NCBI GenBank assembly: GCA_012103505.1
Contig: WLWP01000001.1
Location: 3,906,001-3,970,000, forward strand
Length of the DNA: 64,000 nt
Reading direction: 5' to 3'
DNA from: Pseudomonadales bacterium
GTDB lineage: Bacteria > Pseudomonadota > Gammaproteobacteria > Pseudomonadales > Azotimanducaceae
Part shown: piece by piece, positions 16,948 to 25,558 of the stretch
Numbering within the stretch: the stretch's first letter is position 1
Layout: the number at the start of each line of letters is the position of its first letter
Position numbers and translations under genes: made by a program
Notes under the pieces: generated by a model
Told to the model about the DNA's origin: nothing
The model's database searches: none
Seen by the model: only the letters and a program-made list of their open reading frames with translations

Positions 16948-18459
16948 CTAGGGGCGGGCATTCAGCCCTCCCTCCCAATCTAGTGTTCGAAAACCCAGCG
17001 CTTGTAAGAGGTGTTCGTCGGTGATGTCTTGTGCGTTAGCCAGATCGGCGATCGTGCGTGCCACCTTCCAAGTCTTGTGCAGGCTTCGAGCTGAAAGCTC
17101 TTTTTCGGCCAGGGTCTCGAGCAGCACAGAGCTGACCTGTGCGGCTCGGATCATTTGTGTGACTTGGCGCGGAGTAAGTGACGCGTTATTCACACCTTGC
17201 CGATCGATCTGAATCTGATGAACCTTTGTGATGTGTTGTCTGAGACTTTCGAGGTCAATGTCCGCATGCTTGCCATAAAGAAGCTCCGCTTGAGGCACCT
17301 CCTGAACGAATACCTGTAAATCTATGCGGTCGAGCAACGGCCCCGAAATTCGACTCTGGTAGCGACGGACCTGTTCTTGGTTACAGCGACAAGTATGCTC
17401 TCGACATGATCGACCGGTAGGGCAAGGGTTCATGGCTGCGACAAGTTGGAAGCGGCAAGGGTAGCTGACACGGTAGCCGACCCGAGACAGTGTCGCGGTT
17501 CCAGCTTCAATCGGCTCTCGAAGGTTGTTGAGCACTGAGGGTTTGAAATGTGGCAACTCGTCCAAGAACAAAACACCATGGTGGGCCAAAGCGATATCTC
17601 CCGGCGTCGGAATCTGGCCGCCACCGAGAAGTGCATTACTACTGGCTGAGTGGTGGGGCTCGCGAAAGGGGCGGTGCGGTGGTGCCTCTAAGCCGGTGCT
17701 TGAATAAACCGCGGCAACCTCCAGCGACTGTTCCGACGTTAGTGGCGGCAGAAGTTCATTGAGAGCGCGAGCTAACATGGTCTTACCGCCTCCTGGCGGA
17801 CCTACCATGAGCAGGTGATGACCCCCTGCGGCTGCGAGTGCGAGTGCACGCTTGGCCAACGTCTGACCGACAACGTCGTTGTAGGTGCTATGTTGGATCG
17901 GGATTTCTACACGGACGGCTTCAGCCAGTTGGGGCTTATCAGATTTGTTGAGGATAGCGGTCGCCGCGTTTAAGGAGGAAGCTAGCACCACAGATACTTC
18001 CTGTTGGTGGCGGATGAGATGACCAAGTTCTCGAGCGGCTTCCCGTGGCGCGACTAGGGTTCGTTCGGAGTGATAGGTTGCTAAGGCACAGATTATGTTG
18101 CCGTGTGTTTGGCGTAACCGGCCGTCCAGACCCAATTCGCCAATCCACTCGAACTCTTGCGCCCGCTCACCGGCAACCTGCTTAGAACTCACAAGAATAC
18201 TTAGTGCTATGGGAAGATCTAGAAAGCTGCTTGATTTGGGTAAGTTACCGGGCGCGAGGTTTATGGTCACTTTTCCATTTGGGTATACAAACCCGGAGCT
18301 GCGCAGCGCAGCCGCGACGCGATCTCGGGATTCACGGACAGCGCCTTTAGGCAAGCCGACGATGGTTGTACTTGGTAGACCGGCGGCGATCTGGCATTCG
18401 ACGGCCACGAGCGGGGCGTGCATACCGACCACGACTCGGCTGTAGATCACTTCGCTCAA
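16948..18459 (-). CDS. comM: ComM/YifB, Mg-chelatase-like AAA+ helicase
   Basis: A 503-residue protein with an N-terminal Lon-protease-like (ChlI) domain, a central AAA+ ATPase (Walker A in GPPGGGKTM, Walker B LFLDELPHF) and a C-terminal domain with a CREHTCRC cysteine cluster between them. ComM drives branch migration during natural transformation. The start is TTG, overlapping the ubiK stop by 4 bp, so the two are translationally coupled. Presence does not by itself show competence, since the gene is widespread. Confidence 0.93.
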   Translation of the reverse strand: MSEVIYSRVVVGMHAPLVAVECQIAAGLPSTTIVGLPKGAVRESRDRVAAALRSSGFVYPNGKVTINLAPGNLPKSSSFLDLPIALSILVSSKQVAGERAQEFEWIGELGLDGRLRQTHGNIICALATYHSERTLVAPREAARELGHLIRHQQEVSVVLASSLNAATAILNKSDKPQLAEAVRVEIPIQHSTYNDVVGQTLAKRALALAAAGGHHLLMVGPPGGGKTMLARALNELLPPLTSEQSLEVAAVYSSTGLEAPPHRPFREPHHSASSNALLGGGQIPTPGDIALAHHGVLFLDELPHFKPSVLNNLREPIEAGTATLSRVGYRVSYPCRFQLVAAMNPCPTGRSCREHTCRCNQEQVRRYQSRISGPLLDRIDLQVFVQEVPQAELLYGKHADIDLESLRQHITKVHQIQIDRQGVNNASLTPRQVTQMIRAAQVSSVLLETLAEKELSARSLHKTWKVARTIADLANAQDITDEHLLQALGFRTLDWEGGLNARP

Positions 18460-18656
18460 TCAGGGAGATCTTTTAAACGGGCTTCCAGTTGCGCAACTTG
18501 CTGATTGAGTTCAGCCAGCTGCTGCGTCAGGGCGTCGTAATCGCTCTTAGAGACGAGCGCGAATTGCTCCGAAAATCTTCTCAGTTCTGCCTCTAGGTCA
18601 GGGTTGCGACCGAGTATCGGTGCGAGACGTTCTAATAACAGTTGTATTGGATTCAT
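18456..18656 (-). CDS. ubiK: Ubiquinone biosynthesis accessory factor UbiK (BMFP protein)
   Basis: A 66-residue helical protein starting MNPIQLLLERL and ending in a coiled coil (LAELNQQVAQLEARL). UbiK forms a complex with UbiJ and supports aerobic ubiquinone synthesis at the membrane. The ATG at 18656 is chosen over an upstream Met (18686) because the family begins at this point. It overlaps comM by 4 bp. The same ubiK-comM and glnK-amtB neighbourhood is known from Pseudomonas. Confidence 0.9.
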   Translation of the reverse strand: MNPIQLLLERLAPILGRNPDLEAELRRFSEQFALVSKSDYDALTQQLAELNQQVAQLEARLKDLPD

Positions 18657-18754
18657 CAAAGATGTTCTCGACAGTGATATTGCCATTCTACGATGTGGTG
18701 GCTGAGCCGGGCACCTGAGAAATCTCTACCTTGCCGCCGAGGCGTCTGTCGGTA

Positions 18755-18771
18755 TGCACCATTATGGTGCA
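18755..18771. promoter_or_regulatory. NtrC binding site (perfect consensus)
   Basis: TGCACC-ATTAT-GGTGCA is a perfect inverted repeat equal to the NtrC enhancer consensus. It lies about 115 bp upstream of the sigma-54 promoter at 18884-18900, the usual enhancer distance. It should bring the porin-glnK-amtB unit under nitrogen control. Confidence 0.9.
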
Positions 18772-18852
18772 AGCAGGCCTGAAATGGTGCGTGTCCAGCT
18801 TTGAATAGGTTGGCCAAGCGCACTACTTACCCTCCTATCGTTCTAAGTCCTT

Positions 18853-18882
18853 GATAGACAAAGATAGACAAAGATTTACAAA
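18853..18882. repeat. Three 10-bp direct repeats between enhancer and promoter
   Basis: GATAGACAAA occurs at 18853-18862 and 18863-18872, followed by GATTTACAAA at 18873-18882. The units sit on one face of the helix, next to the sigma-54 -24 element. They may be a simple slip duplication or a binding array; no named factor fits. Confidence 0.7.
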
Positions 18883-18883
18883 G

Positions 18884-18900
18884 TTGGCCCGGCGTTTGCA
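18884..18900 (+). promoter_or_regulatory. Sigma-54 promoter
   Basis: TTGGCCCGGCGTTTGCA has the invariant GG (18886-18887) and GC (18898-18899) at the exact spacing required, with YTGGC and TTGCW blocks both matched. Transcription should begin near 18911 and read into the porin gene and probably on through glnK and amtB. Together with the NtrC site this is a complete nitrogen-responsive promoter. Confidence 0.9.
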
Positions 18901-18972
18901 ATGGACTCGGGTGTAACTGTGCGTGTGCTTTGCATGCATGAAGCGAAAATCAAAGAATCGAGGAAATCGAGA

Positions 18973-19623
18973 ATGAACAGACTAACGAAAATCGGCTTAC
19001 TGACGTTGATGAGCATAGGTGCCGTCGCGACGACAGGTGTGGCGAGTGCCGATGTTTCCTACAACGTGGGTTATGCATCTGAGTATCACTACCGCGGGAT
19101 CATGCAAAAGAACTCGTCAGCTAGTGCTGGGGTCGACTATGAAGAAAGTGGCTTTTATGTGGGCGCATGGACAGCCGATGTCGGCGACGGTTTGGAAATT
19201 GACGGCTACTTCGGTTACGGGATCGAAACTGAAGAAGGCTTTACAGCATCTCTTGGTTTCACCGGGTACTACTATACGGGTGAATTTGATGACACCTATG
19301 AAGAGATCAATCTTAACTTAGGGTATGGCTTATTTAGTCTTGAGTACTCTGTCGGTGAATGGGACGGATTCGGCGCTGATGCAGACTATGACTTCCTGGC
19401 TGGAACTGTGGAATTTGAAAACGGTGTGTACGCTAAGTACGGCACGTTCGGCGATGACTTTGACGGCGACTACGTCGAACTCGGTTGGGGCACGACGGTT
19501 TCCGAAATCGACCTCGGCATCGCAGTGATCCTTTCTAGCGATGAACTCTCAGATCAGCTCGATAGCAGTGGCAATCCAACTGAGAGCGAAGCGCTCATTT
19601 TCACTATCGGTAAAACGTTCTAA
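18973..19623 (+). CDS. TorF-family putative outer membrane porin
   Basis: Of 216 residues, the first ~25 are a signal peptide (cleaved near GVASADVSY). The rest alternates aromatic and Gly/Asp-rich strands (VSYNVGYASEYHYRGI) and ends with Phe (TIGKTF), the hallmark of an outer membrane barrel. The N-terminus matches the TIGR02001/TorF-like family. ATG 18973 is preferred to the 18901 frame start because it begins the signal peptide, is preceded by GAGGAAATCGAG, and 18901 lies upstream of the likely transcription start. First gene after the NtrC/sigma-54 promoter, so possibly an uptake channel for nitrogen compounds. Confidence 0.82.
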   Translation: MNRLTKIGLLTLMSIGAVATTGVASADVSYNVGYASEYHYRGIMQKNSSASAGVDYEESGFYVGAWTADVGDGLEIDGYFGYGIETEEGFTASLGFTGYYYTGEFDDTYEEINLNLGYGLFSLEYSVGEWDGFGADADYDFLAGTVEFENGVYAKYGTFGDDFDGDYVELGWGTTVSEIDLGIAVILSSDELSDQLDSSGNPTESEALIFTIGKTF

Positions 19624-19730
19624 CGAGCAGGCGGTCTTGCATTAGTAGAACAATGCCGACAGTCTTGGGTGCGGTTGAGTCTTCCACGGAATCACCGAAG
19701 TGCGCGACGTATCCCAGACCGAGGCTATAG

Positions 19731-20078
<348 letters not shown>

Positions 20079-20101
20079 CCCCCCCAAACCCGGAGAACAT
20101 C

Positions 20102-21349
20102 GTGGAAGATTTAACCCAACTGAGTTACTCAGTGGATACCCTTTACTTTCTATTAATGGGCGTACTGGTCATGTTCATGGCCCCTGGCTTCGCCATGCTT
20201 GAAGCTGGCATGGTACGAGCCAAGAATACGTCCGAAATTTTGACCAAGAACGTGGCGCTTTTTGCGATCGCGTCGATCATGTACCTGCTCGTTGGCTACG
20301 CCATTATGTACCCGGGCGCCGGAGAAGGGTCTTGGTTTCCGATCCTCGGTAGCTTGATAGGTGATGAACATACAGTAGAGGCGGTCCTCGCCTCTGGTGG
20401 CGAAGTTTACTATTCCGCTCGTGCAGACTTTTTCTTCCAAGTGGTCTTCGTTGCAACTGCAATGTCGATAGTTTCAGGGGCGGTCGCTGAACGGATGAAG
20501 CTATGGGCTTTCTTAGCTTTCGCCGTAGTTATGACTGGCTTTATCTACCCTGTCCAAGGGTTTTGGAAATGGGGTGGTGGCGCGCTCGATACACTAGGCT
20601 TCCTTGATTTTGCTGGGTCTGGTGTCGTGCACATGTGTGGTGCAGCCGCAGCGTTGGCGGGTGTGTTACTACTGGGACCGAGAGCGGGTAAGTACGGCAA
20701 GAACGGTGAGGTTAACCCGATCCCAGGTGCGAACATGCCGTTGGCCACGCTTGGCATGTTCATACTTTGGTTTGGTTGGTTTGGTTTCAACGGCGGCTCA
20801 GAGTTGATTTCGAGCAACATTACCGAGGCGAATGCCGTCGCTCAGATTTTCGTAAATACCAATACGGCCGCCGCAGGTGGTCTGATCGCTGCCCTGATGT
20901 TGGCACGGGTTCTTTTTGGCAAGGCAGATCTGACTATGGCTCTCAATGGTGCGCTGGCTGGACTGGTCTCGATAACCGCTGAACCACTCGCGGGGACGGC
21001 CATTCAGTCGCTGTTGGTGGGTGGCGCTGGTGGTTTGTTGGTCGTCTTCTCGATCGTTGCTTTTGACAAGCTCAAGATCGACGACCCGGTCGGCGCCATC
21101 TCAGTCCATGGCGTCTGCGGCGTTTGGGGATTACTTGCGGTCTGCTTTACGAATGCCGATGCGACTTGGGTCGCACAGCTCACTGGAATCGCTGCAATCT
21201 TTGCCTGGACCTTCGGTGCAAGCCTGGTTGTTTGGTTCGCCTTGAAGAGCATTATGGGCATCCGGGTCTCGCAAGAAGAAGAATATGAGGGCGTCGATGT
21301 AGCGGAATGCGGAATTGAGGCTTATCCGGAGTTTTCTCGAATCGGCTAG
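20102..21349 (+). CDS. amtB: Ammonium transporter
   Basis: A 415-residue inner membrane protein with about eleven transmembrane helices and no cleaved signal peptide. The twin His pore residues are in VVHMCGAAAAL and ISVHGVCGVWG, and the conserved FAMLEAGMVR motif is near residue 30. It conducts ammonia and is gated by GlnK. The start is GTG at 20102, 23 bp after glnK, preceded by GGAGAAC. A strong terminator follows. Confidence 0.95.
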   Translation: MEDLTQLSYSVDTLYFLLMGVLVMFMAPGFAMLEAGMVRAKNTSEILTKNVALFAIASIMYLLVGYAIMYPGAGEGSWFPILGSLIGDEHTVEAVLASGGEVYYSARADFFFQVVFVATAMSIVSGAVAERMKLWAFLAFAVVMTGFIYPVQGFWKWGGGALDTLGFLDFAGSGVVHMCGAAAALAGVLLLGPRAGKYGKNGEVNPIPGANMPLATLGMFILWFGWFGFNGGSELISSNITEANAVAQIFVNTNTAAAGGLIAALMLARVLFGKADLTMALNGALAGLVSITAEPLAGTAIQSLLVGGAGGLLVVFSIVAFDKLKIDDPVGAISVHGVCGVWGLLAVCFTNADATWVAQLTGIAAIFAWTFGASLVVWFALKSIMGIRVSQEEEYEGVDVAECGIEAYPEFSRIG

Positions 21350-21381
21350 TTCTTAATGTAGCTACCAGAAAATGGGTATGG

Positions 21382-21415
21382 AATGGGACGGTTAGTTGAC
21401 CGTCCCATTTTTTTT
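21382..21415 (+). terminator. Rho-independent terminator after amtB
   Basis: An 11-bp perfect stem (AATGGGACGGT at 21382-21392 with ACCGTCCCATT at 21399-21409) with a six-base loop is followed by an unbroken T tract to 21415. It ends the porin-glnK-amtB transcript. Confidence 0.93.
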
Positions 21416-21517
21416 GCCCTGATTTCTGGCGCAATCTCAGATTTGTTCTATTAATTAGGCGACAAAAATCTGGGTGCAAAATAGATCGCCCAATTATTTA
21501 CCGGTAGGAGAGCCGAT

Positions 21518-21703
21518 ATGGATCAAAAAGCAACACAAGAAGCCGTTTATAGTCCCGAGGCACGTGCTTCAGAACGAGACCAGTTAGAAGCCGATATGGA
21601 AGCATTCTTGAAAAAAGGCGGTGAAGTGAAATCGGTCGAGCTGGGCGAGCGGGCTGACCCACCTAAGAAGCCTGAAAACAACTACGGACGTGGCTCGATC
21701 TAG
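21518..21703 (+). CDS. SutA-like RNA polymerase-associated regulator, short form
   Basis: A 61-residue acidic protein whose C-terminal half (EAFLKKGGEVKSV, then ADPPKKPENNYG) closely follows what I recall of Pseudomonas SutA, which binds RNA polymerase and adjusts transcription in slow-growing cells. Pseudomonas SutA is about 105 residues with a long acidic N-terminal tail; here that tail is nearly absent. From memory sutA also lies beside amtB in Pseudomonas, which supports the call. A TAGGAGAG ribosome site precedes the ATG. Assigned from memory of the family, so moderately sure. Confidence 0.62.
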   Translation: MDQKATQEAVYSPEARASERDQLEADMEAFLKKGGEVKSVELGERADPPKKPENNYGRGSI

Positions 21704-21795
21704 CGCAAGGTAACATTTAGAATACGCGCCTTTTGTGAGTCGGATTGGCCGATACTGATTCCGACATTGAGTCCGTATACAAACAGAGGCGCGTC

Positions 21796-23142
21796 ATGAA
21801 GTACTGCAGCACCCGTGGTGGTGTTAAGGGTGTTAGTTTCAAGCAAAGTCTCCTGATGGGGTTGGGATCAGACGGGGGGCTTTTAGTACCTGAACAAATT
21901 CCGGACGTGACGCCGCAACTCGAGCATTGGCGTGCATTGGACTTCCCGTCTTTAGCGAAAGAACTCATCAGTATTTTTGCTGACGACATTGATCGGGCGA
22001 CGTTGGATCGACTCGTTGATCAAGCCTATTCCACCTTCGATCATCCAGACGTGGTACCCATGCGTGAGCTTGGTGACATCACGTTGGTTGAGTTGTTCCA
22101 TGGTCCCACGCTCGCGTTCAAAGACGTCGCCTTGCAACTTCTAGGGCAACTATTCGAACACGCGCTCGCGGAGGATGGACGCCATTTAAATATCTTGGGT
22201 GCGACATCTGGTGACACTGGAAGTGCTGCAATCGCGGGTGTGCGAGGACAGCCGAACATAGATATCTATATCCTCTACCCGAACGATAAAGTGAGTCCTT
22301 TGCAGGAATTGCAGATGACGACAGTGCCTGATCTAAATGTGCACTGCGTTGCCGTGAACGGCAGCTTCGATGACTGCCAAAGTCTGATGAAAGCCGTTTT
22401 TGCAGATCTTGAATTCAAGGAAACACACAGTTTAGGTGCTGTTAATTCTGTTAACTGGGCACGTGTAATGGCCCAAGTTGTTTACTACGGTTACATCAGT
22501 CTGAAGTTCGACGAGCCAGTATCTTTCTGTGTTCCCACCGGAAATTTTGGTAACGTTTTTGCGGCGTTCCTGGCGAGAAAGATGGGCTTTCCGATTGCCG
22601 AGCTTGTTGTAGGCACAAACGAAAATGACATTCTTGCGCGATTTTTTCACTCAGGTGAATATGCGCGTGGCGATGTGCACTACACCTTATCGCCCGCGAT
22701 GGACATCCAAGTCGCAAGTAACTTTGAACGCTTTCTGTACTACTACTTTGATTGTGACGCTGAACGCTTGCGCGCCTTCATGAACGATTTTCAGCAGAAG
22801 GGTGAAGCTCACCTTGAGAGACCGCCAACCGATGCAGGCTTCTTGGCCACTTCAGTGAACACGGAAGAAACCGTGACGACGTTGCGCGATGTGTACGCTG
22901 AGTTTGGCTATGTGCTAGATCCGCACACCGCTGTGGGCGTATCGGCAAGTAAGAAATGTGCTACATCTGGACCTAAGGTTTGCATAGCGACTGCCCATCC
23001 GGCGAAATTCCCCGATGCGGTCAAGCGAGCGTTACCAGAAGTAGACTCGAGACATCCAACGCTTGACGCATTGACGAACAAAGCTGAGCGTAAGGTCGTG
23101 ATTGAACCGACCGTAGAAGCCGTCAAGGCGTTATTCGATTAG
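21796..23142 (+). CDS. thrC: Threonine synthase
   Basis: Converts O-phosphohomoserine to threonine with PLP. The N-terminal signature MKYCSTRGG is followed by the PLP lysine K109 (LAFKDVALQ) and the phosphate-binding loop GATSGDTGSAA. At 448 residues it has the length of the proteobacterial class. ATG 21796 is chosen over a frame start at 21745 because AGAGG lies just before it and homologues begin MKY. It converges with the HAD gene, one base apart. Confidence 0.95.
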   Translation: MKYCSTRGGVKGVSFKQSLLMGLGSDGGLLVPEQIPDVTPQLEHWRALDFPSLAKELISIFADDIDRATLDRLVDQAYSTFDHPDVVPMRELGDITLVELFHGPTLAFKDVALQLLGQLFEHALAEDGRHLNILGATSGDTGSAAIAGVRGQPNIDIYILYPNDKVSPLQELQMTTVPDLNVHCVAVNGSFDDCQSLMKAVFADLEFKETHSLGAVNSVNWARVMAQVVYYGYISLKFDEPVSFCVPTGNFGNVFAAFLARKMGFPIAELVVGTNENDILARFFHSGEYARGDVHYTLSPAMDIQVASNFERFLYYYFDCDAERLRAFMNDFQQKGEAHLERPPTDAGFLATSVNTEETVTTLRDVYAEFGYVLDPHTAVGVSASKKCATSGPKVCIATAHPAKFPDAVKRALPEVDSRHPTLDALTNKAERKVVIEPTVEAVKALFD

Positions 23143-23143
23143 T

Positions 23144-23878
23144 CTAGCCCGCAGCGATCTCCGCGATCGCGGTAGAGAGTTGATTAAGATGTGAAACTTC
23201 TTTGTGCAAGACTGTCTCGTCTGCTGGCGAGATGGCATTATCCCCCGGTTCCGAGGAACCCTCCAGGTTTACCCAAACTGTATGCATGCCTACGTTACGC
23301 GCCCCTTGTACGTCGTCAATGGGATTGTCGCCGATATGTATGGCTTGCCCCGCATTGATGCCAAACTGGCTCAAGGGCGCGTGGAACATTTCAGCACTTG
23401 GTTTGCTTTTACCGACGTCCGCCGAACTTATAGCACCGCTCAGCCAATCGCTTAGACCAGCTCGTTCGATGTCTGCATTGCCGTTGGTCAACGCGATGAT
23501 GGTATAGCGAGCGCTCAACTCAGTAAGGCTCTCCACCGCACCGGGAAAGAACTCGACCCGATTACGACCTTGAAAAAACACGTCGAAAGCAGCATCCGCG
23601 AGATCTCGACTACGTTGCGCTTCGTAGCCCGCCGCTTCCATCACGAGCGTGAGTACTTCAATACGCATAAAACTGAGGTCATGAACTTTATCCGGAAAAC
23701 GATCGACGACCTGTTGTCGGAAACTTGGTAGGTTCTCTTGGTTGTAGTGATCAAGGCTTTGTGGCGCCGCGTCAGCGAGCCACTGCCGCATCTCTTTTTC
23801 TGCGCGAATGATGATCTTGTCGACATCCCAAAGAGTATTGTCTAAATCTAGAGTCAGTAACTGTATGTCTTTGGCCAA
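23144..23878 (-). CDS. HAD-superfamily phosphatase, YigB-like
   Basis: A 244-residue HAD hydrolase with motif I LDLDNTLWD, motif II ALTNGN and motif IV HIGDNPIDD. In E. coli, YigB removes phosphate from FMN and from the riboflavin precursor and sits directly after xerC, as here. The start is TTG at 23878, four bases from the xerC stop. The specific substrate is inferred from synteny only. Confidence 0.85.
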   Translation of the reverse strand: MAKDIQLLTLDLDNTLWDVDKIIIRAEKEMRQWLADAAPQSLDHYNQENLPSFRQQVVDRFPDKVHDLSFMRIEVLTLVMEAAGYEAQRSRDLADAAFDVFFQGRNRVEFFPGAVESLTELSARYTIIALTNGNADIERAGLSDWLSGAISSADVGKSKPSAEMFHAPLSQFGINAGQAIHIGDNPIDDVQGARNVGMHTVWVNLEGSSEPGDNAISPADETVLHKEVSHLNQLSTAIAEIAAG

Positions 23879-23881
23879 CGT

Positions 23882-24763
23882 TCAATCCTTAGACTTTTGC
23901 GCGCGCGGGTGTGCCGCATCATAGACTTTAGCGAGATGTTGAAAATCGAGATGTGTATAAATTTGCGTGGTCGCTATGTCGGCATGCCCCAACAATTCTT
24001 GTACTGCTCGCAAATCCCCAGAGGACTCCAACAAATGCGTCGCGAAACTGTGTCTCAACATGTGCGGGTGAAGTTGATCGGTGCCAAGTTTCTCAATGCC
24101 GATAGCTTTAAGACGTTGCTGGACAGTTCTTGGTGAGATCCGATTCTTGCCTCTGCCGGTAAACAACGGCGACTCCGGGATAGGATTAGGGTGGAATACA
24201 AGCCACTCCTTTAGCGCCTGGATGCAAAGTCTGCCGAGTGGGGCGTTGCGTACCTTGTTACCTTTGCCAGCGACACGTGCGAATCCTTGGTTGAAATCTA
24301 GATCCGAAATATCTAAGCCCACAGCCTCGCTGAGTCGCAACCCAGAGCCATACAAGATTTCGAGAATCGCCTGATCCCGCACTAGTCGGGGTTCTGTTTG
24401 GACTTGCTCTTGGACGAACAGCGCGGAGGCTTGATCTGGGTCCAAGACGCGGGGTAGTTTTTTGTCGCTTTTTGGCACTATGGCCGCTACTGCGGGATTG
24501 CTTTGACACATCCCTATCTGCATTAAGTAACCAAACAAGCTGCGCACCGCAGAGACTGATCGTTGGATGCTGCGAGGCTTCAAACCGCGGGTATGAAGCT
24601 CAGTAATGAACTGGGTAATGTGGTGTGCCTTGACGGCTTCTAGCGGGGTGTTGCAGATAGCTGCGAAGCGTTTGAGCTCTCGCGTATAGCCGGTGATGGT
24701 GTGGACAGAATACCGCCGCTCGGATGCTAGGTGCTCGAGATAGCGATTGATATGCTGTTGCAT
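23882..24763 (-). CDS. xerC: Tyrosine recombinase XerC
   Basis: Resolves chromosome dimers at dif together with XerD and FtsK. The N-terminal SAM-like core-binding domain (HINRYLEHLASERRYS) is followed by the catalytic domain with Arg in GSGLRLSEA, the HMLRHSFATHL box, and HADIATTQIYTHL containing the nucleophilic Tyr. At 293 residues it is of normal length. It lies in the conserved dapF-DUF484-xerC-HAD order. Confidence 0.95.
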   Translation of the reverse strand: MQQHINRYLEHLASERRYSVHTITGYTRELKRFAAICNTPLEAVKAHHITQFITELHTRGLKPRSIQRSVSAVRSLFGYLMQIGMCQSNPAVAAIVPKSDKKLPRVLDPDQASALFVQEQVQTEPRLVRDQAILEILYGSGLRLSEAVGLDISDLDFNQGFARVAGKGNKVRNAPLGRLCIQALKEWLVFHPNPIPESPLFTGRGKNRISPRTVQQRLKAIGIEKLGTDQLHPHMLRHSFATHLLESSGDLRAVQELLGHADIATTQIYTHLDFQHLAKVYDAAHPRAQKSKD

Positions 24764-24772
24764 CGAACCGGC

Positions 24773-25558
24773 TTAGGACAACAAATGTCGGACGACTTTA
24801 GCGAGTACGTCGCAGATGTGATCTAGAAAGAGCGTGTCCATGTCCGAGGTGAAATGAGCTGGATCGCGACTGCCAATGGCAAGCAAACCATGAAAATTTG
24901 ACTGAGCAAGTGGCATTAGCGCTGCGCTGCCAGACCCGTCATGGGTAGTGACGGGAAATATTTGATCAAGCTCGCCAGCCCTGAGGGTAGTTAGAGTCGT
25001 CATCTGGTTTTGCACCAGTTGATTGAATTCAGCTTCTTCTTCGTGAAAGAAAAAGTGGTCAAGCGGTCCTGACTGTTCAGGTTTAGTGACGTAAAGATGA
25101 CAAGCGACAAAGTCTGCTTCGAAGTCGGCCAGGATGTGGGTTGCGAGAACCTCATTCAGTGCCTGCAAAGAGACGGTATCAAGGACTGCCAGCGTTAGGG
25201 AGCGGGTCTTTGCAAACAAAGTGTCGTTGATGCGTGCAGTTTCCAAGAGATCGTTCATACGACGTCGCATATCGACATTCCGCTCGCGCAAAATATCTAC
25301 CTGGCGCTCTACGAGCGAAACAGTTTTGCCCGGGCTATGTGGCAGATTTAAGTCAACGAGCAAGGATTTGTGGGCGACAAAGAAATCAGGGTGATCGCGT
25401 AAGTAAGCTGCAATTACATCTGCACTGATCTCAGTGTCTTCTGCCAAAGTAATGGGTGCGTCAGACCCGGTGTGCTCGAGAATATTCGAGCCTCCTGCTT
25501 GCTCTTTGTGCTCTTTTTTAGGGGTGCCTTCTTCCTCCGTCCCTTTTCCCGCGGTCAT
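24773..25558 (-). CDS. DUF484 family protein (GAF-like)
   Basis: About 261 residues. The region IAAYLRDHPDFF is the hallmark of DUF484, followed by a coiled coil (VERQVDILRERNVDMRRRM) and a GAF-like domain. I set the start at ATG 25558, which overlaps the dapF stop as ATGA; the frame is open further up but would overlap dapF by 79 bp. The function of this conserved neighbour of xerC is unknown; GAF-type domains often bind nucleotides. Confidence 0.88.
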   Translation of the reverse strand: MTAGKGTEEEGTPKKEHKEQAGGSNILEHTGSDAPITLAEDTEISADVIAAYLRDHPDFFVAHKSLLVDLNLPHSPGKTVSLVERQVDILRERNVDMRRRMNDLLETARINDTLFAKTRSLTLAVLDTVSLQALNEVLATHILADFEADFVACHLYVTKPEQSGPLDHFFFHEEEAEFNQLVQNQMTTLTTLRAGELDQIFPVTTHDGSGSAALMPLAQSNFHGLLAIGSRDPAHFTSDMDTLFLDHICDVLAKVVRHLLS

